Of a stretch of 64,000 nt of DNA, positions 8,799-18,387 are shown piece after piece. The DNA is from Streptomyces panaciradicis. GTDB lineage: Bacteria > Actinomycetota > Actinomycetes > Streptomycetales > Streptomycetaceae. The notes under the pieces were generated by a model, which had not been told where the DNA came from, did not search any database, and saw only the letters and a program-made list of their open reading frames with translations. The translations under genes were made by a program, and so were the position numbers. The stretch spans positions 1 through 64,000 of the forward strand of contig NZ_JAMGBF010000087.1 in the NCBI RefSeq assembly GCF_023516615.1, read 5' to 3'. Each line of letters starts with the position of its first letter. The first letter of the stretch is position 1.

Positions 8799-9110
8799 TC
8801 GACGAACCCACGACCGGCCTGAACCCCGCCGACCGCGCCGACCTGTGGGACCTGGTGCGCCGGCTGCGCGACGAGCACGGCACCACGGTGTTCCTGACGA
8901 CCCACTACCCGGACGAGGCGGACGCCCTCGCCGACCGCCTGGTCGTCGTCGACCGGGGCGTGGTCGCCGCCCAGGGCACGCCGAGCGCCCTGAAGCTGCG
9001 CCACGCCGGCTCCATCGACGCCAGCCTGCAGAACACCGTCCTCGCCATCACCGGCCGGGGCCCGGCCGAGGCCGACCCCGCCCCCGTAGCCGTACAGGAA
9101 TCCGGAAGAG
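8799..9110 (+). pseudogene. Remnant of ABC exporter ATPase, starting at Walker B
   Basis: The fragment starts abruptly with DEPTTGLNPADRADLW, the Walker B glutamate and D-loop, and runs on through VFLTTHYPDEADALADRLVVVDRG with the H-loop His. Walker A, the Q-loop and the LSGGQ signature are absent and no start codon fits. The C-terminal part (GTPSALKLRHAG...) is intact and leads to the permease remnant. It represents about the last 100 of an expected 250-330 residues of a DrrA-type drug exporter ATPase. It cannot encode a working ATPase. Confidence 0.9.
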
Positions 9111-9450
9111 ATGCTGCTCCACGACACCGGCCTGATCTACGGCCGCTACCCCTCGTCCCCGGGCTGCTGCTCCAACTGGGCCTGTTCGGGGCCGCGTTCG
9201 CCGGATTCACGATCATCATGGAGAACGGCCGGGGCTTGGTGGAACGGATGCGGGTGACCCCGGTCAACCGGCTCGCGCTGCTGTGCTGTCCCACTTCGTG
9301 CCGTTCCGCTATCCGGTGGACGTGGTGCGGGACGCGTACGTCGGGTCGTATGTGACATGGCACATGGCGTACGGCGTCCTCGTCGCCCTCGGATTCGCCC
9401 TGCTCGCCGTGACAGTGGGCACACGCGTCTTCCGTACGGCCGGGGCGTAA
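9111..9450 (+). pseudogene. Remnant of ABC-2 exporter permease (several frameshifts, internal deletion)
   Basis: Pieces of a DrrB-like permease are readable in three frames: MLLHDTGLIYGRY from ATG 9111, then GFTIIMENGRGLVERMRVTPVNRLALL in a second frame, then HFVPFRYPVDVVRDAYVGSYVTWH and a final membrane span ending at TAA 9448-9450 in a third. Roughly 110 of about 250 residues remain. Order and spacing match a normal ATPase-permease operon, so this completes the decayed cassette together with the TetR and ATPase remnants. Confidence 0.87.
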
Positions 9451-9463
9451 TTACGCTGGCCGC

Positions 9464-10036
9464 ATGGTCAATCTGACACGTATCTACACCAGGACCGGCG
9501 ACCAGGGCACGACCGCCCTCGGCGACATGAGCCGGGTCGCCAAGACCGACCTCAGGATCTCCGCGTACGCCGACGCCAACGAGGCGAACGCGGTGATCGG
9601 GACGGCGATCGCGCTGGGCGGTCTCGACGAGGAGGTCGTCGAGGTCCTCACCCGCGTGCAGAACGACCTGTTCGACGTGGGCGCGGACCTGTCGACGCCG
9701 GTCGTGGAGAACCCCCAGTACCCGCCGCTGAGGGTCGAGCAGTTCTACGTCGACAAGCTGGAGGCGGACTGCGACCGCTTCAACGAGCGGCTGGAGAAGC
9801 TGCGCTCCTTCATCCTGCCGGGCGGCACCCCGGGCGCGGCCCTGCTGCACCAGGCCTGCACGGTCGTACGGCGGGCCGAGCGCTCGACGTGGGCGGCGCT
9901 GGAGGTGCACGGCGAGGCGATGAACCCGCTCACCGCGACCTACCTGAACCGCCTGTCGGACCTGCTGTTCATCCTGGCCCGCACGGCCAACAAGGACGTC
10001 GGGGACGTGCTGTGGGTGCCGGGCGGGGAGCGCTGA
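9464..10036 (+). CDS. Cob(I)yrinic acid a,c-diamide adenosyltransferase (PduO type)
   Basis: 190 residues. This enzyme transfers the adenosyl group of ATP to cob(I)alamin, making adenosylcobalamin. PduO-family marks are the N-terminal ATP-binding TRTGDQGTTALGD (about residues 6-18), the LRISAYADANEANAVIG strand-helix, RRAERSTWAAL, and the C-terminal YLNRLSDLLFILAR helix. The ATG follows the TAA of the permease remnant by 13 bp. Adenosylcobalamin is needed in Streptomyces for methylmalonyl-CoA mutase and class II ribonucleotide reductase. Confidence 0.95.
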   Translation: MVNLTRIYTRTGDQGTTALGDMSRVAKTDLRISAYADANEANAVIGTAIALGGLDEEVVEVLTRVQNDLFDVGADLSTPVVENPQYPPLRVEQFYVDKLEADCDRFNERLEKLRSFILPGGTPGAALLHQACTVVRRAERSTWAALEVHGEAMNPLTATYLNRLSDLLFILARTANKDVGDVLWVPGGER

Positions 10037-10061
10037 GGCCCCCCGCCCGGCGCCCTTCCTC

Positions 10062-10262
10062 TCAGTTGCCGTCCCGGGCCGCGTCCTCGTCCGACTTGGC
10101 GAGCGCGGACTCGGCGTCGGCCACCTTCTTCTGCATCTCCGAGTAGCCGGACGGCGTGGCGGCGGTCTTGTCCGGCGTGGCCGCCGGACCGCCGTCGTGG
10201 GCGCAAGCCGTGGTGAGCCCGGCGAGCAGGACGACCGCGGCGGCCCCGAGTCCCGCTCGCAT
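10062..10262 (-). CDS. Small lipoprotein
   Basis: 66 residues. The N-terminus MRAGLGAAAVVLLAGLTTAC carries a lipobox (LTTAC), so Cys20 should be lipidated. The mature part is short, helical and charged (EMQKKVADAESALAKSDEDAARDGN). The ATG overlaps the TGA of the preceding secreted protein (ATGA), so translation is coupled. This two-gene unit lies 55 bp downstream of nothing but the end of the histidine kinase gene, in the same direction. Function unknown. Confidence 0.8.
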   Translation of the reverse strand: MRAGLGAAAVVLLAGLTTACAHDGGPAATPDKTAATPSGYSEMQKKVADAESALAKSDEDAARDGN

Positions 10263-10663
10263 CAGCTCGCGCCCTCGTGGTGGTCCTTGCACCAGGTCCG
10301 GACGTCGGCCAGGTCCTTCTGCCGCTGCCCCAGGGTGGTCAGCAGGGACTTGCGGAAGGTCAGCCGGTCCTGGAGATACGTGGCGATCTCGGTGTGCCCG
10401 GCGGCCTTGGCGTTGTCCACGCGCTGCTGCAGGCGGGCGATGGAGCCGCGCTTGTCCGCGCCCGCGTTCAGCCGGGCGAGGGCGCGGTCGATACGGTGGT
10501 CGATCTTCGGCGCCCGCTTGCACAGCGCCTGCGCGCCGTCGCCCGTCGGGGCCGCAGCCGGTGACGGGCCGCTCTCGGCGACGGCCGCTCCGGTGGTGCC
10601 GGCCAGGACCGCCGCCACGGCCGCGCCCACCAGGAGGGCGCGCCGGGGTCGTCGTACGTTCAT
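10262..10663 (-). CDS. Secreted hypothetical protein
   Basis: 133 residues with a basic start (MNVRRPRRALLV), a hydrophobic core and an AVAES-type signal peptidase site near residue 30. The mature part is a helical domain with two Cys residues, one early (ALCKRAP) and one late (RTWCKDH), that could form a disulfide. An Arg/Leu-rich amphipathic stretch (LARLNAGADKRGSIARLQQRVD) suggests helical bundling. It is followed by a coupled lipoprotein gene and preceded in the same direction by a two-component system, so it may belong to that system's output or sensing. No known family recognised. Confidence 0.8.
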   Translation of the reverse strand: MNVRRPRRALLVGAAVAAVLAGTTGAAVAESGPSPAAAPTGDGAQALCKRAPKIDHRIDRALARLNAGADKRGSIARLQQRVDNAKAAGHTEIATYLQDRLTFRKSLLTTLGQRQKDLADVRTWCKDHHEGAS

Positions 10664-10718
10664 CTCTTCCTCCGTTTCCCGCGGACGGCCCCCTGCGTCC
10701 GTCCGCTCGCGAGGGAGG

Positions 10719-12182
10719 CTAGGAAGCGTCTTTGGGGAAACTCTGTGACCGGTTCGTCCCGGCTGTGTCGATCAGCCAGTCGCGGCGCGCGGGCAGCGGG
10801 CCGCCGGTCGACGGCAGCCGCACCTCGAAGCGGGCACCCGTCCCGGACGGGCCGTCGGTGACGGTGACGCTCCCCCGGTGCAGGGCCGCCTGCTGGGCCA
10901 CCAGGGTCAGGCCGAGGCCGGAGCCGTTGCTCGCGGGCCCGCGTGCGAAGCGCGCGAAGATCCGGGCGCGGGCGTCGGCGGGCACCCCGGGCCCGGCGTC
11001 GTCGACGGTGACGACGACCTGCCCGCCCGTGCGCCGCACCCCGACTGTCACCGTGGCCCGGCCGTCGCCGTCCCTGCCGTGCGTGAGGGCGTTGGCCAGC
11101 AGGTTGTCCAGGAGCAGCCGCAGACCGGGCTCCCAGCCGGGCACCGTCGCACCGGGCTCGGCCCGCAGCGTGATCCGGGCGTCCGGCGCGCGCCGCCGGG
11201 CCTCCGCGACCGCCGCGTCCGCCGTCTCCGACACGTCCACGCTGCCCAGGGCCTCCGCCTCCACCAGGTCGCCGCGGCCCAGTTCGCGCAGCATCACCAG
11301 CAGGTTCAGCAGCCGGGCGTGCTCGGCGCGCAGGTCGGCCAGGACCTCCGTGCGGTCCGGGTCGGGGAGGTCGGGGTGGGCGGCGAGGATGTCGAGGTTG
11401 GTGCCCATGCTCATCAGCGGGGTGCGCAGTTCGTGGGCGGCGGCGGAGGAGAAGGAGCGGGCGGTGTCCAGGGCCTCGGCGGTGCGGGCGGCCTGCTCGT
11501 CGTAGCGGGCGAGGACCGTGCGCAGGGTGGCCGCCAGTTCGTCGACCTCGGTGACCCCGCTGGGCTCGTCGGGCAGCCGGGTGCTGCTGGTGCGCGGGTC
11601 GAGTCCCGCGGTACGGCGGCCGAGCCGGCGCAGCGGGCCGGTGGCGCCGGTGGCCACGGCGAAGGCGAGCAGGCCGGACAGCGGCACGGCGGTCAGCGTG
11701 GTCACCGCCACCCGGCGCCTGACCAGCCGGAGTTGGGCCTGGTCGGCGGCGTTGGGCGAGAAGACCCAGAGGGTGCCGGAGCCGCGCGCGGTGGTGATCG
11801 TCCTCGACAGGGCACGCCAGCTGGTGCCGCCGTCGCGGACGGTGACCGGGGTGACCGCGTGCGCGGGCAGCGGGACGGAGGCGTCCGGCTGGGGGCCGCC
11901 GCTGAAGCCTGCGTCCGGGCCGACGACGCGGACGCCGACGTCGAGGGCCGCGCTGAAGAGGCGGCGTTCACGGGTGTCGGCGGCCTTGGGGCGGTCGGCG
12001 GCGCTGGCCCGCAGCAGGGCGCGGGCGTCGGCGGTCAGGGCGGCGGCCCGGGTGCGGAGGTGGTCGTCCTCGGCGCTGTGCAGGTCGTGGCCGACGAGCC
12101 GGAGCAGCAGCCAGCCGGAGGCCAGGACGAGCAGCGGCACGGTGACGCCGACGGCGAGCCCGATCCGGGTGGAGAGCCTCAC
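10719..12182 (-). CDS. Sensor histidine kinase (OmpR/EnvZ class)
   Basis: 487 residues, GTG start overlapping the TGA of the response regulator gene (GTGA). Two membrane spans (about 7-29 and 160-180) enclose an extracytoplasmic sensor of about 130 residues, followed by a HAMP-like linker. The HisKA dimerisation box SSAAAHELRTPLMSMGT has the phosphoacceptor His at about 248. The HATPase domain shows LDNLLANALTHG (N box), DDAGPGVP (G1) and GSGLGLTLV (G2). It pairs with the wHTH regulator just upstream. The C-terminus has an extra RRDWLIDTAGTNRS tail. The stimulus is unknown. Confidence 0.94.
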   Translation of the reverse strand: MRLSTRIGLAVGVTVPLLVLASGWLLLRLVGHDLHSAEDDHLRTRAAALTADARALLRASAADRPKAADTRERRLFSAALDVGVRVVGPDAGFSGGPQPDASVPLPAHAVTPVTVRDGGTSWRALSRTITTARGSGTLWVFSPNAADQAQLRLVRRRVAVTTLTAVPLSGLLAFAVATGATGPLRRLGRRTAGLDPRTSSTRLPDEPSGVTEVDELAATLRTVLARYDEQAARTAEALDTARSFSSAAAHELRTPLMSMGTNLDILAAHPDLPDPDRTEVLADLRAEHARLLNLLVMLRELGRGDLVEAEALGSVDVSETADAAVAEARRRAPDARITLRAEPGATVPGWEPGLRLLLDNLLANALTHGRDGDGRATVTVGVRRTGGQVVVTVDDAGPGVPADARARIFARFARGPASNGSGLGLTLVAQQAALHRGSVTVTDGPSGTGARFEVRLPSTGGPLPARRDWLIDTAGTNRSQSFPKDAS

Positions 12183-12871
12183 GGCTCCCGCCTCAGGACG
12201 AAGCCCACGCCGCGCACGGTGTGCACGAGCCGGGGCCGGCCGTCCGCCTCCAGCTTGCGCCGCAGATAGCTGACGAACGTGTCGACGGCGTCGGTGCGCA
12301 CGTCGAAGTCGTAGCCCCACACCCGGTCGAGCAACTGGTCGCGGGTGAGCACGATCCCGGCGTTGCGGGCGAGCACCTGAAGCAGTTCGAACTCCCGCCG
12401 GGTCAGTTCCAGCGGGCGGCCGTCGCGCTCGGCGGTGCGGGCGGCGGGGTCGATGACCAGGCCCGCCACCCGCAGCACCTCGCCGGCGGGCGGGCGGCGG
12501 CGCAGCAGGGCCCGCAGCCGCAGCACCAGTTCCTGCAAGGCGAACGGCTTGACCAGGTAGTCGTCGCCGCCCGCCTGGAGACCGGCGATGCGGTCGGCGG
12601 TCTCGTCCAGCGCGGAGAGCATGAGGACGGGCAGGTCCTGGCCGTCGCCGCGGAGCCGCTCGCAGACCTCGATGCCGCTCATGCCGGGCATCGACACGTC
12701 CAGGACGAGCACGTCCGGCGGGGCGTCCCGGACGGCGGCCAGCGCGTCGGGCCCGCTGCCGGCCGTGCGCACCGCGAAGCCGCTCAGCCGCAGGCCGCGC
12801 TCCAGCGACCGGCGGATGGCCGCGTCGTCGTCCACGACCAGGACGGCCCCGGAACGTTCCGCCTCGCTCAT
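12179..12871 (-). CDS. Response regulator, OmpR/PhoB winged-helix type
   Basis: 230 residues. The receiver domain has VLVVDDDAA (acidic pocket), the phosphoacceptor Asp in VLVLDVSMPGMSG at about residue 57, and the Lys in DDYLVKPFALQEL. The winged-helix DNA-binding domain follows with LELTRREFELLQVLARN and LLDRVWGYDFDVRTDAVDTFVSYLRRKLE. It ends RREP with the TGA overlapping the GTG of the kinase gene. It lies 14 bp after a membrane protein gene, so the likely operon is membrane protein, regulator, kinase. Confidence 0.95.
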   Translation of the reverse strand: MSEAERSGAVLVVDDDAAIRRSLERGLRLSGFAVRTAGSGPDALAAVRDAPPDVLVLDVSMPGMSGIEVCERLRGDGQDLPVLMLSALDETADRIAGLQAGGDDYLVKPFALQELVLRLRALLRRRPPAGEVLRVAGLVIDPAARTAERDGRPLELTRREFELLQVLARNAGIVLTRDQLLDRVWGYDFDVRTDAVDTFVSYLRRKLEADGRPRLVHTVRGVGFVLRREP

Positions 12872-12885
12872 GCACCCCTCCTCGC

Positions 12886-13464
12886 TCACCGCCCGGTCAG
12901 CGTACGGTCCTCGGTGGGGCGGGCGGCAGCGGTCGCCGGGCGCTTCTTGGGCCGGACCAGGTAGGTGAGGGCGATCAGCCCGTGGACGCCCAGGGCCCGC
13001 AGCGCCAGCAGCTGGCAGGACCGCAGGGACGAGGTGTCCCCGTCGCCGACGTACCAGATCGCGGCCTGCAGCAGGGCGCAGGCGACCGCGGCCGCCAGCA
13101 GGGTGCGCAGCCACAGGCCGCCCTCGTGGCGGGCGCGGGCCAGGCCGTACCGCGGGGGCTTCGGCGGGCGCGGGCCGCCCGCGAGACGGTGGGCGGCGTG
13201 GCCGTCGAGCAGGCGGATCGTCAGGTGGCCGTAGGCGACGGTCCAGCCGAGGTAGAGGGCGGCCAGGCCGTGTTCCCACCCCGGTTCGGCGCCGTTTTCG
13301 AGGTCGACCGCCGTCACCGCGAACAGGACCAGCTCCAGCACGGGCTCGCACAGCAGGATCACCACGCCGGTGCGGCGCCACCCCAGCAGATAGCGGACGG
13401 CGAGGCCCAGGGCCAGCAGCACCCAGAAGGCCACCTCGCAGGCGATGATCAACGCGACGACCAC
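12886..13464 (-). CDS. Integral membrane protein of unknown function
   Basis: 192 residues with about five hydrophobic segments: 1-24, 31-52, 66-84, 115-137 and 148-170. A basic Pro-rich cytoplasmic loop (GGPRPPKPPRYG) lies between the third and fourth, and a basic tail follows. No signature of a named family was recognised. The 14-bp distance to the response regulator suggests it is the first gene of the operon and may act in sensing, for example by modulating the kinase. It starts divergently from the second two-component system. Confidence 0.8.
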   Translation of the reverse strand: MVVALIIACEVAFWVLLALGLAVRYLLGWRRTGVVILLCEPVLELVLFAVTAVDLENGAEPGWEHGLAALYLGWTVAYGHLTIRLLDGHAAHRLAGGPRPPKPPRYGLARARHEGGLWLRTLLAAAVACALLQAAIWYVGDGDTSSLRSCQLLALRALGVHGLIALTYLVRPKKRPATAAARPTEDRTLTGR

Positions 13465-13616
13465 GGCACGCTCCTCTCGGTCACCCCTCCAGGCTGGCGG
13501 CGCCCCCGGCCGTTCTCGTCGTCGGCGGTGACGAACCCGCCGTACATCGAAAGATGCAGTCCAGGACCCTCCCGCGGCATCAGGCGCGGGTCGCCGCCAC
13601 CGTGTTGGATGGAGTC

Positions 13617-14849
13617 ATGCCGCTCCCCCGCCCGCACCGCTTCGACGTGTTCGTCGCCGTCGGCGGGCTGCTCGGCGGTCTGCTCCTGGTGGCCGTCGGT
13701 CTGGTCACCCGGCCCGCCGACGACCCGATCGCCCTGTTCGACGGGCCCTGGCCGATCCTGCCGCCGCTCGTCGTCATGGCCGGCTGCGAGCTGCTGCGCC
13801 GCACGGCACCCCGCGCAGCCCTGCTGACCGGGACGGCCGCGGTCTGCGCGGACGTCGTGACCCAGGGGAACCTGGCCACGGTCCTGATGTTCACCGACGT
13901 CCTCTACGCGGCCGTGCTGTACGGACCGCTCGCCTCGGCCCGCCGCATCCAGTGGATCACCGGGCTGCTCACGGTGGCCGCGACGCTGGTGCCGTTCGCG
14001 GTGTGGCGGGTCCCGCAGGCGCTGCTGATCGGTGTGGTCGTCGGGGTCGTGGCGTACGCGCCGGCCTCGACCGGCTGGATCGTGCGCGACCACCGGGACG
14101 CGGCCGAGGCGGCCCGGCTGCGCGCCGAACAGACCGCGCTGCTCGCCGAGATGGACCGCAGTCAGGCGGTCATCGCGGAACGGGCGCGGATGGCGCGGGA
14201 GTTGCACGACATGGTGGCCAACCACCTGTCCGCCATCGCCATCCACTCGACGGCCGCGCTGTCCATCGACGATCCCGGGACCTCCCGGGAGGCCCTCGCC
14301 GTCATCCGGGAGAACAGCGTCGAGGGGCTTGCCGAGATGCGCCGGCTGATCGGCATCCTGCGCGACGGGCCGGGCGCGCCCAGCGCGGTCCCGACCCTGG
14401 ACGGCCTGCCCGCGCTGGTCGACGGCGCCCGCGCCAACGGCCTGGACGTCACCCTCGACGCCGGGCACGGTCCGGTCCCCGCGCCCGTGGAACTGGCCGC
14501 GTACCGCATCGTCCAGGAGTCCTTGACCAACGCCCTCAAGCACGCCTGCCCCGGTCGCGTGACCGTGCGGCTGGCCCGGCGGGACGGGGTGCTCGACGTG
14601 CGGGTGAGCAGCCCGTACGGCGACCGGGACGGGCCGCGCGCGCCCGGTTCCGGGGCCGGGCTGGTCGGCATGCGGGAACGGGCCGCGCTGCTCGGCGGCA
14701 CGTTCACGGCGGGAGTCGAGGGCACGCTGTGGACCGTGCGCGCCACGCTGCCGCTCACCGAGCCGGACCGGGGCGCCGAAGCGCACCGCCCCGCCACGGC
14801 GGACCGCGCCGCCGGGGCACACCGAGACGCCGAAGGAGACCGACCGTGA
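13617..14849 (+). CDS. Sensor histidine kinase (NarL/HisKA_3 class)
   Basis: 410 residues. About five hydrophobic segments span residues 10-160 with little extracytoplasmic sequence, so it may sense within the membrane. The HisKA_3 box ARMARELHDMVANHLS has the phosphoacceptor His at about residue 195. The HATPase part contains AYRIVQESLTNALKHA (N box) and GSGAGLVGMRERAALLGG (G2). ATG 13617 is chosen for a TGGATGGAG stretch upstream. The stop overlaps the GTG of the LuxR-type regulator (GTGA), so the two form a cognate pair. The stimulus is unknown. Confidence 0.94.
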   Translation: MPLPRPHRFDVFVAVGGLLGGLLLVAVGLVTRPADDPIALFDGPWPILPPLVVMAGCELLRRTAPRAALLTGTAAVCADVVTQGNLATVLMFTDVLYAAVLYGPLASARRIQWITGLLTVAATLVPFAVWRVPQALLIGVVVGVVAYAPASTGWIVRDHRDAAEAARLRAEQTALLAEMDRSQAVIAERARMARELHDMVANHLSAIAIHSTAALSIDDPGTSREALAVIRENSVEGLAEMRRLIGILRDGPGAPSAVPTLDGLPALVDGARANGLDVTLDAGHGPVPAPVELAAYRIVQESLTNALKHACPGRVTVRLARRDGVLDVRVSSPYGDRDGPRAPGSGAGLVGMRERAALLGGTFTAGVEGTLWTVRATLPLTEPDRGAEAHRPATADRAAGAHRDAEGDRP

Positions 14850-15484
14850 TCCGAGTGCTGGTCGCCGAGGACCAGGCCGCCGTGCGCGCCGGGCTCGTCC
14901 TGATCCTGCGCAGCGCCCCCGACATCGAGGTGGCCGGCGAGGCGGCGGACGGGGAGCAGGCGGTGGCGCTGGCCCGCCAGGTGCGGCCGGACGTGGTGCT
15001 GATGGATGTTCAGATGCCGTTGCTGGACGGGGTGTCGGCGACCCGGCGCATCACCGGGGAGCGGCTCGCCGACGTGCTGGTGCTGACCACCTTCGATCTG
15101 GACGAGTACGTGTTCGGGGCGCTGCGCGCGGGGGCGGCCGGGTTCCTGCTGAAGAACACCGACGCGCAGGACCTGCTGGAGGCGGTGCGCACGGTCGCCC
15201 GCGGCGAGGGCCTGATCGCGCCGGCCGTCACCCGCCGCCTGATCGCCGAGTTCGCCGCCGGGCCGGTACGGGAGCCGAGGGACCCGGCGGTCCTCGACGC
15301 CCTCACCCGGCGCGAGCGGGAGGTGCTGTCCTGTCTGGGCGAGGGTCTGTCCAACGCGGGTATCGCCGAGCGGCTCGACATGGCCGAGGCGACGGTGAAG
15401 ACGCACGTCAGCCGCCTGCTGGGCAAGCTGGAGCTGCGCAGCCGGGTGCAAGCGGCGGTGCTCGCGCAGGAGTTGGGTGTCTGA
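14846..15484 (+). CDS. Response regulator, NarL/LuxR type
   Basis: 212 residues. The receiver has VLVAEDQAAVRAG, a phosphoacceptor Asp in DVVLMDVQMPLLDG at about 54, and FLLKNTDAQDLLEAV with the conserved Lys. The C-terminal LuxR helix-turn-helix reads LTRREREVLSCLGEGLSNAGIAERL and ATVKTHVSRLLGKLELRSR. The GTG start is coupled to the kinase stop, with GAAGGAG upstream. It ends 125 bp before the chitinase gene, but the chitinase has its own promoter in that gap, so control of the chitinase by this regulator is possible yet unproven. Confidence 0.95.
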   Translation: MIRVLVAEDQAAVRAGLVLILRSAPDIEVAGEAADGEQAVALARQVRPDVVLMDVQMPLLDGVSATRRITGERLADVLVLTTFDLDEYVFGALRAGAAGFLLKNTDAQDLLEAVRTVARGEGLIAPAVTRRLIAEFAAGPVREPRDPAVLDALTRREREVLSCLGEGLSNAGIAERLDMAEATVKTHVSRLLGKLELRSRVQAAVLAQELGV

Positions 15485-15502
15485 GCGGGCCCCGAAGTCA
15501 AG

Positions 15503-15544
15503 TGGTCCAGACCTATTGACCCGTGGTCCAGACCTTTCTATTCT
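15503..15544 (+). promoter_or_regulatory. Chitinase promoter with paired 12-bp direct repeats
   Basis: Two exact copies of TGGTCCAGACCT lie at 15503-15514 and 15524-15535, 21 bp (two helical turns) apart. Between and around them are TTGACC (15516-15521) and TATTCT (15539-15544) with exactly 17 bp spacing, a good sigma-70-type promoter. The repeats flank and overlap the -35. The same 12-bp repeat pair is described for Streptomyces chitinase promoters such as chi63, where it mediates chitin induction and glucose repression. Each copy also resembles the DasR operator core TGGTCTAGACCA. Confidence 0.92.
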
Positions 15545-15609
15545 CGCGACACCGTGGGCGTGAAGGCTCAGTCGCGCCCCCACCCCCTTGACGAAGAGGG
15601 AGGCGCAGC

Positions 15610-17436
<1,827 letters not shown>

Positions 17437-17452
17437 CGGCCTGAATCCACCA

Positions 17453-17486
17453 CCTGGGGCGCGCGGCACATGCCGCGCGCCCCAGG
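17453..17486 (+). terminator. Terminator after the chitinase gene
   Basis: A near-uninterrupted palindrome with a 16-bp perfect stem (CCTGGGGCGCGCGGCA and its complement) starts 17 bp after the chitinase stop. It is very GC-rich and has no U-tract. Confidence 0.85.
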
Positions 17487-17607
17487 CGTGCGCGGCGTGG
17501 GGTCATCCGGCCCCTTGGGCGGGAAGGTCGGCAGGTGCGAGGGACCCCTGACCGGGCACATCCTTTATCTCAGGCAATAAGCGGAAGAACGTATTCATGG
17601 GGGAAGA

Positions 17608-17820
17608 ATGAAACGCAGGTCCCGCAAGTCGCATGGAAACGCACGGCCCACCGCCTCCCGGGCGGTGTCCTACGGGGGGTTCGCCGGGGCCGCGGCCGCG
17701 GCTCTGCTGGCCGCCTCGCCGGTCAACATAACGGTGACGTTCGGCCACGAGACGCGGTCCGTGGTCACCTCGCAGGCGGACGTACCGAACCCGGTGTGTC
17801 AGGCCACGTTGACACGCTGA
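17608..17820 (+). CDS. Small hypothetical protein, 70 residues
   Basis: ATG 17608 follows GGGGGAAGA, a good ribosome site, and opens 70 codons: a strongly basic N-terminus (MKRRSRKSHGNARP), a hydrophobic Ala/Gly segment (about 22-40) and a short tail with one Cys. It could be a small membrane or exported protein. The final 22 bases overlap the end of the convergent DUF2550 gene. No family is recognised, so it may be a chance ORF with a good start; the ribosome site and codon bias favour a real gene. Confidence 0.5.
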   Translation: MKRRSRKSHGNARPTASRAVSYGGFAGAAAAALLAASPVNITVTFGHETRSVVTSQADVPNPVCQATLTR

Positions 17821-18245
17821 CCGGGAGGCGCCGCCTCCAGCCACGCGAGGAAACCGGTCAACGCGTCCTCGCTCATGGCGAGTTCGAGGCGCGTGCCGCG
17901 GTGCAGGCAGGTCAGGACGACGGCGTCGGAGAGGAGGGCCAGCTCCTCCTCTCCCTCGGGGAGGCGGCGGCCGGCCACCTCGATCGCGGCGCGCTCCAGG
18001 ACGCGGCGCGGCCGGTAGGCGTAGGAGAAGACGCGGTACCACTCGATGCGGTCGCCGTTGTAGCGGGCGACGCCGTAGCTCCAGCCTTTTCCGCTGGTGT
18101 CGGCCTTCTCGGGGACGTCCCAGCGCAGGGAACAATCGAAGGTGCCCCCGGAGCGCTGGATGAGTCTGCGGCGGAGACCGAAGACGAACAGCGCCAGCAC
18201 CACGAGTGCCACGACGATTCCGCACACAGTCAGAGCGAGGACCAT
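17799..18245 (-). CDS. DUF2550 domain-containing membrane protein
   Basis: 148 residues. One N-terminal membrane span (about 2-24) is followed by a basic stop-transfer LRRRLIQRSGG and a cytoplasmic domain with the family pattern GGTFDCSLRW and GWSYGVARYNGDRIEWYRVFS. ATG 18245 is preferred: AGGAGG lies 9 bases upstream, whereas a GTG two codons earlier leaves only 3 bases. This gene follows atpC in actinobacteria (here beyond the operon terminator). Function unknown. Confidence 0.9.
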   Translation of the reverse strand: MVLALTVCGIVVALVVLALFVFGLRRRLIQRSGGTFDCSLRWDVPEKADTSGKGWSYGVARYNGDRIEWYRVFSYAYRPRRVLERAAIEVAGRRLPEGEEELALLSDAVVLTCLHRGTRLELAMSEDALTGFLAWLEAAPPGQRVNVA

Positions 18246-18314
18246 CGACACCGACCTCCTCGTCTCCTAGGTACCGAATACAGGTAACGGAACGGAAAAA
18301 ACATCCATATCTGC

Positions 18315-18362
18315 CTCAGCCGCGGTCGGCGCCGGATTGCTCCGGTGCCGACCGCGGCTGAG
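18315..18362 (-). terminator. Intrinsic terminator of the atp operon
   Basis: A 16-bp perfect stem (CTCAGCCGCGGTCGGC at 18315-18330, complement at 18347-18362) contains a second small stem CCGGA/TCCGG in its loop. In the leftward direction the hairpin is followed within 15-20 bases by a run of six U (AAAAAA on the plus strand at about 18296-18301). It lies 26 bp after the atpC stop. Confidence 0.93.
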
Positions 18363-18387
18363 TGACGTCATGCGACTCCGCGCGGCC

